NCBI RefSeq assembly: GCF_905373215.1
Contig: NZ_CAJPRT010000002.1
Span: 1-64,000 of the forward strand
Direction of reading: 5' to 3'
Source of the DNA: an uncultured Campylobacter sp.
GTDB lineage: Bacteria; Campylobacterota; Campylobacteria; Campylobacterales; Campylobacteraceae
DNA length: 64,000 bases
Part shown: piece after piece, positions 61,378-64,000 of the stretch
Position numbering within the stretch: the first letter of the stretch is position 1
Layout: each line of letters opens with the position of its first letter
Position numbers and translations under genes: made by a program
The notes under the pieces: generated by a model
What the model was told of the DNA's origin: nothing
The model's input: the letters and a program-made list of their open reading frames with translations, nothing else
The model's database searches: none

Positions 61378-62466
61378 ATGAAACTTCCCAAACAGCTTTT
61401 AGATCGTTACGGCGCCGAGCGTCAAAGCGCGGGCGAGGCGCAGCGGACGGCGAATGAGATCGCCTTTGCGCCTGTAGTTTTTCAGGTAAGCAGGCTGATG
61501 AAAAAATTTGGAATTTTAAGCGCGCTTAATGAGGCGGAGGGCGGACTAAGTATAAGCGAGATCGTGAAGAAGCTCTCGCTTAGTGAATATGCCGTAAAGC
61601 TGCTTTTGGAAAGCTCGCTTAGCATCGGCACGGTGCTACTTAGCGGCGAGAAATTTGGGCTCAGCAAGGCGGGATATTTTCTACTCACCGACGAGCTGGT
61701 GGGAGTGGATATGGACTTCATCCACGACGTGTGCTACGAGGGGCTCTTTAAGCTCGAAGAGACGCTAAAATCGGGCAAACCCGAGGGGCTAAAGGTTTTT
61801 GGGCAGTGGGCTACGATCTACGAGGCGCTTTCGCATCTGCCGCCGCACGTGCGCAAGAGCTGGCTCGCGTTTGATCATTTTTATTCGGATTTGGCGTTTG
61901 AGCCCGCGCTAAAGATCATTTTCTCGCGCAAGACGGATAAAATTTTAGACGTAGGCGGCAACACGGGGCGCTTTGCTAAGCGGTGCGTAGGCTACGACGA
62001 AAATGTGCGCGTCACGATAATGGATCTTGCGGGGCAAATTTCGATGATGAAAGACGCCGTCGCAGGCGCGAAGGGTGCAGAGCGCATAGACGGGCTTAAG
62101 GCCGATCTGCTAGATCCCGCTACGCGCTTTCCGCGCGGCTTTGACGCGATCTGGCTTAGTCAGTTTTTGGACTGCTTTGCAGAGGAGCAGATCGTAAGCA
62201 TCCTCTCGCGCGCGGCGGAGTCGATGAGCGCGAAGGCGCGGCTTTATATTTTGGAGCCGTTTTGGGACAGGCAGCGCTATGAAACCGCCGCGTATAGCAT
62301 GACGCAGATCAGCGTATATTTTGCCGCCATGGCAAACGGCAATAGCAAAATTTATCACTCGGACGATATGGTTAAATTTGCGCAGCGCGCCGGGCTTAAA
62401 ATTTCGCAAATTCACGACGGACTGGGCGTCGGACATACGCTGCTGTGCTGCGAAAGGGCGCGATGA
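61378..62466 (+). CDS. SAM-dependent methyltransferase with winged-helix N-terminus
   Basis: 362 residues. Residues 30-110 form a dimerisation/winged-helix region (LSISEIVKKLSLSEYAVKLL). The Rossmann methyltransferase follows with KILDVGGNTGRFAKR near residue 188 and DAIWLSQFLDCF near 257. Layout resembles the O-methyltransferase-2 group, so an O-methyl transfer to a small molecule is likely. No biosynthetic cluster is visible around it. It overlaps the next gene by ATGA. Confidence 0.85.
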   Translation: MKLPKQLLDRYGAERQSAGEAQRTANEIAFAPVVFQVSRLMKKFGILSALNEAEGGLSISEIVKKLSLSEYAVKLLLESSLSIGTVLLSGEKFGLSKAGYFLLTDELVGVDMDFIHDVCYEGLFKLEETLKSGKPEGLKVFGQWATIYEALSHLPPHVRKSWLAFDHFYSDLAFEPALKIIFSRKTDKILDVGGNTGRFAKRCVGYDENVRVTIMDLAGQISMMKDAVAGAKGAERIDGLKADLLDPATRFPRGFDAIWLSQFLDCFAEEQIVSILSRAAESMSAKARLYILEPFWDRQRYETAAYSMTQISVYFAAMANGNSKIYHSDDMVKFAQRAGLKISQIHDGLGVGHTLLCCERAR

Positions 62467-62945
62467 TGGACGCGCAAAGCTTAAGCGCGCAGCTAAATAA
62501 GCCGATTAAAATTTTGCTAGTGCTCTTTGGAATCGGAATTTTGGCAAATGTGGCGATGGAATTTTATGCGGAGAAAAAACGCGGCGAGCTAGAGCGAAAC
62601 TTCTGCGAAAGCAAACAGATGCGAGATGCGCTAGTGCGGATAAACGAGGGCGCGCCGCGCAGGATCGACGATGCTACGACTTTAAAAGGCGCCGCATGCG
62701 AAGGTGATAGCTTCATATACGATTACGCGCTAAATAGCTCACCTAATTTAGACCTCAGCGCGCTAGACGCGGGCGATGAGGAAATTTTAAAAGAGATGCT
62801 GTTTGCCAAGGCGAAGGCCGGTTTTTGCAGCACGGATTTTTCGCGGCGCTTGCGGGAGCTTGGCAAAGCGATGGTGTTAAATTACGAGATAGAGGGCTTG
62901 CCGCCAATACAGCTAAAGCTTGATAAAAATAGCTGCGCGCGGTGA
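62463..62945 (+). CDS. Membrane-anchored protein of unknown function, paralogue of 63520
   Basis: 160 residues. One N-terminal membrane helix (IKILLVLFGIGILANVAME), then a soluble part with RINEGAPRRIDDATTLKGAA, a Cys after it and SFIYDYALN. The same pattern occurs in the protein at 63520-63912. Two further Cys (GFCSTDF; KNSCAR) could pair. Coupled to the methyltransferase. Function not recognised. Confidence 0.78.
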   Translation: MMDAQSLSAQLNKPIKILLVLFGIGILANVAMEFYAEKKRGELERNFCESKQMRDALVRINEGAPRRIDDATTLKGAACEGDSFIYDYALNSSPNLDLSALDAGDEEILKEMLFAKAKAGFCSTDFSRRLRELGKAMVLNYEIEGLPPIQLKLDKNSCAR

Positions 62946-63519
62946 ATTTTAAAACCCAAGCGAGGCATTTGATTAGCCGCGTTTTGTGTGGCGGTGCATT
63001 GGCCGGCTGACACATCTGCAAGCTTGTGAGGAAGCTCATGCTTTGACGCAAAATTTTATGTGAGCAGGTCGCGGATAAAATTTAGTAAGATTTCATCGCA
63101 GCAGGTGCAGCATCGCAATAAATCCTAAAATTTTGACCCAAAATCTATGATGCTGTTTCAAATAAAATTCCGTAACTTATAGAATTTCGCGCGAAAGCTT
63201 TACGCGGTGTTTGCGCTGCTACATAGATATAATTCCGCGTGAAATAGTCAAATTTTAATGAAAAACACCACTGGCAGAACCTGACGCATTAGATCGCGGT
63301 TTAAAAAGGACTCACGCGTTTAGCGCTCTGTGACGGAGAAATGCACGCTGATATGCGTCATGCTATACGCAGCGGCGCGGTAAAAGTTAAACAGAGATTT
63401 TAGCACGTTGCTTTTGCACAGGCGAAATCAAAAGCAGAGCGGATAAATTTTAAACGGATGCGGCGCGAGCGAGCAGGCAAAGGCTCACGCCGCGCTAAAT
63501 TTTAAATCCCGCGCAAGCC
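62946..63519. other. Convergent gap between paralogous genes
   Basis: About 570 bases with AAATTT and AAAATTTT words and no gene with a ribosome site. It lies between two convergent paralogues, so it contains both 3' ends; no strong terminator was seen. Confidence 0.4.
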
Positions 63520-63912
63520 CTACTTGCAGTCGCTAGGCTTAAATTCTACCCTTATAAATTCTTCGCCACTTTTTATCTTATAGCTCCATATCGCGCTGTT
63601 TATTAGCGGATGCATTACCTTCATCTGATTGCAAAAAATTTGCTTATTTTGGCTATCTATGACATTTTGTATCACGGTTTTTTGATCATTCCCGACACTG
63701 TCAAATTTCATCCCCATGCCGTCATTTAGCTCGTAGTTGTAGATGAAGCTGCCATCCTTGCACTCAGCGCCAGTTAACGTAGTAATCTCGTCGACTCGCA
63801 TCGGCGCACTCTTATTGATACCTTCCACAGCCGCTTTGAGTTGGACATTATCGCAGCTTGGTGCCGCAAAAAGCGCCGCGAAAGCAAACGGAAGCAATAA
63901 AAACTTTTTCAT
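63520..63912 (-). CDS. Exported protein of unknown function, paralogue of 62463
   Basis: 130 residues. Signal peptide MKKFLLLPFAFAALFAAPS, then GINKSAPMRVDEITTLTGAE and GSFIYNYELNDG, which align with the 62463 protein. A conserved FCNQM and a C-terminal SDCK supply Cys residues. Periplasmic. AAGGAG precedes the ATG. Function not recognised. Confidence 0.8.
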   Translation of the reverse strand: MKKFLLLPFAFAALFAAPSCDNVQLKAAVEGINKSAPMRVDEITTLTGAECKDGSFIYNYELNDGMGMKFDSVGNDQKTVIQNVIDSQNKQIFCNQMKVMHPLINSAIWSYKIKSGEEFIRVEFKPSDCK

Positions 63913-64000
63913 AATTTTCTCCTTAAAAAATTTAGTAATGATATAAAAATTAATATTAATCGGTGCTTTAAATTTAGATCGAATTTTTGGTGCTGTGAAT

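Noticed and set aside
1..64000. CRISPR arrays, insertion sequences, prophage or rRNA genes
   Set aside because: No regularly spaced repeats, transposase, integrase or phage structural proteins, and no rRNA sequence was seen. The recurring AAATTT words are too short and irregular for CRISPR.

Overview
The window looks like a chromosomal piece of an epsilonproteobacterium of the Campylobacter group. Supporting signs are a dba-dsbI type disulfide operon, an SPFH gene next to ilvE, a YheO-type regulator next to ridA, an EptC-like phosphoethanolamine transferase, and ribosomal proteins that read like Campylobacter ones. Gene interiors are rich in GC-ending and GCG/CGC codons, unlike the very AT-rich C. 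jejuni, so a higher-GC species such as C. gracilis fits best. That species call is inference. Gaps between genes are full of the words AAATTT, AAAATTTTA and GGAATTC.

Layout. 1-5.2 kb: a molbindin, a flavodoxin-fold quinone reductase, a Bcp peroxiredoxin, a relic of a second flavodoxin-fold reductase, a frameshifted glyoxalase and a YpfJ-type metallopeptidase. 5.3-8.7 kb (+): infA-rpmJ-rpsM-rpsK-rpsD-rpoA-rplQ, closed by a perfect hairpin. 8.7-16.4 kb (+): L,D-transpeptidase, nfuA-like, murE, panD, ybaB, ispA, tkt and a GyrI-like protein. 16.7-20.1 kb: tRNA-Ser(CGA), a GrpB protein, then a PLP enzyme plus RidA divergent from a YheO-type regulator. 20.3-22.2 kb (-): phosphoethanolamine transferase. 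22.7-33.2 kb (-): S10-spc ribosomal block ending in secY-map, with a clear sigma70 promoter ahead of rpsJ. 33.4-40.5 kb: AAA ATPase, a small regulator-like gene, two tiny membrane proteins, dapF, a Sel1-repeat protein, coaE, purM and an Imm10-like protein. 40.6-48.4 kb: an exported or redox enzyme cluster (cupin, flavodoxin, two alpha/beta hydrolases, truncated carboxymuconolactone decarboxylase, aldo/keto reductase) with an AraC regulator, an iron alcohol dehydrogenase and a broken AraC regulator. 49.0-50.8 kb (+): dba-like, dsbI, beta-propeller. 50.9-53.3 kb (-): immunity-like and unknown proteins. 53.4-64 kb: hisIE, SPFH protein, ilvE, pldA, mobA, an unknown repeat protein, YgbA, an AI-2E family permease, a methyltransferase and a pair of paralogous small envelope proteins.

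Two themes stand out. First, at least five otherwise ordinary proteins (HisIE, PldA, EptC-like, the AAA ATPase, the YheO-type regulator) carry Asn/Ser/Ala-rich low-complexity segments at domain junctions. In HisIE and PldA these are built from the same GGAATTT/GGAATTC words that fill the intergenic gaps. Second, the genes for aldehyde, quinone and redox handling show repeated decay: a lost start codon, three one-base homopolymer indels, a nonsense codon in a signal peptide and a C-terminal truncation. No CRISPR array, insertion sequence, prophage or rRNA was seen.
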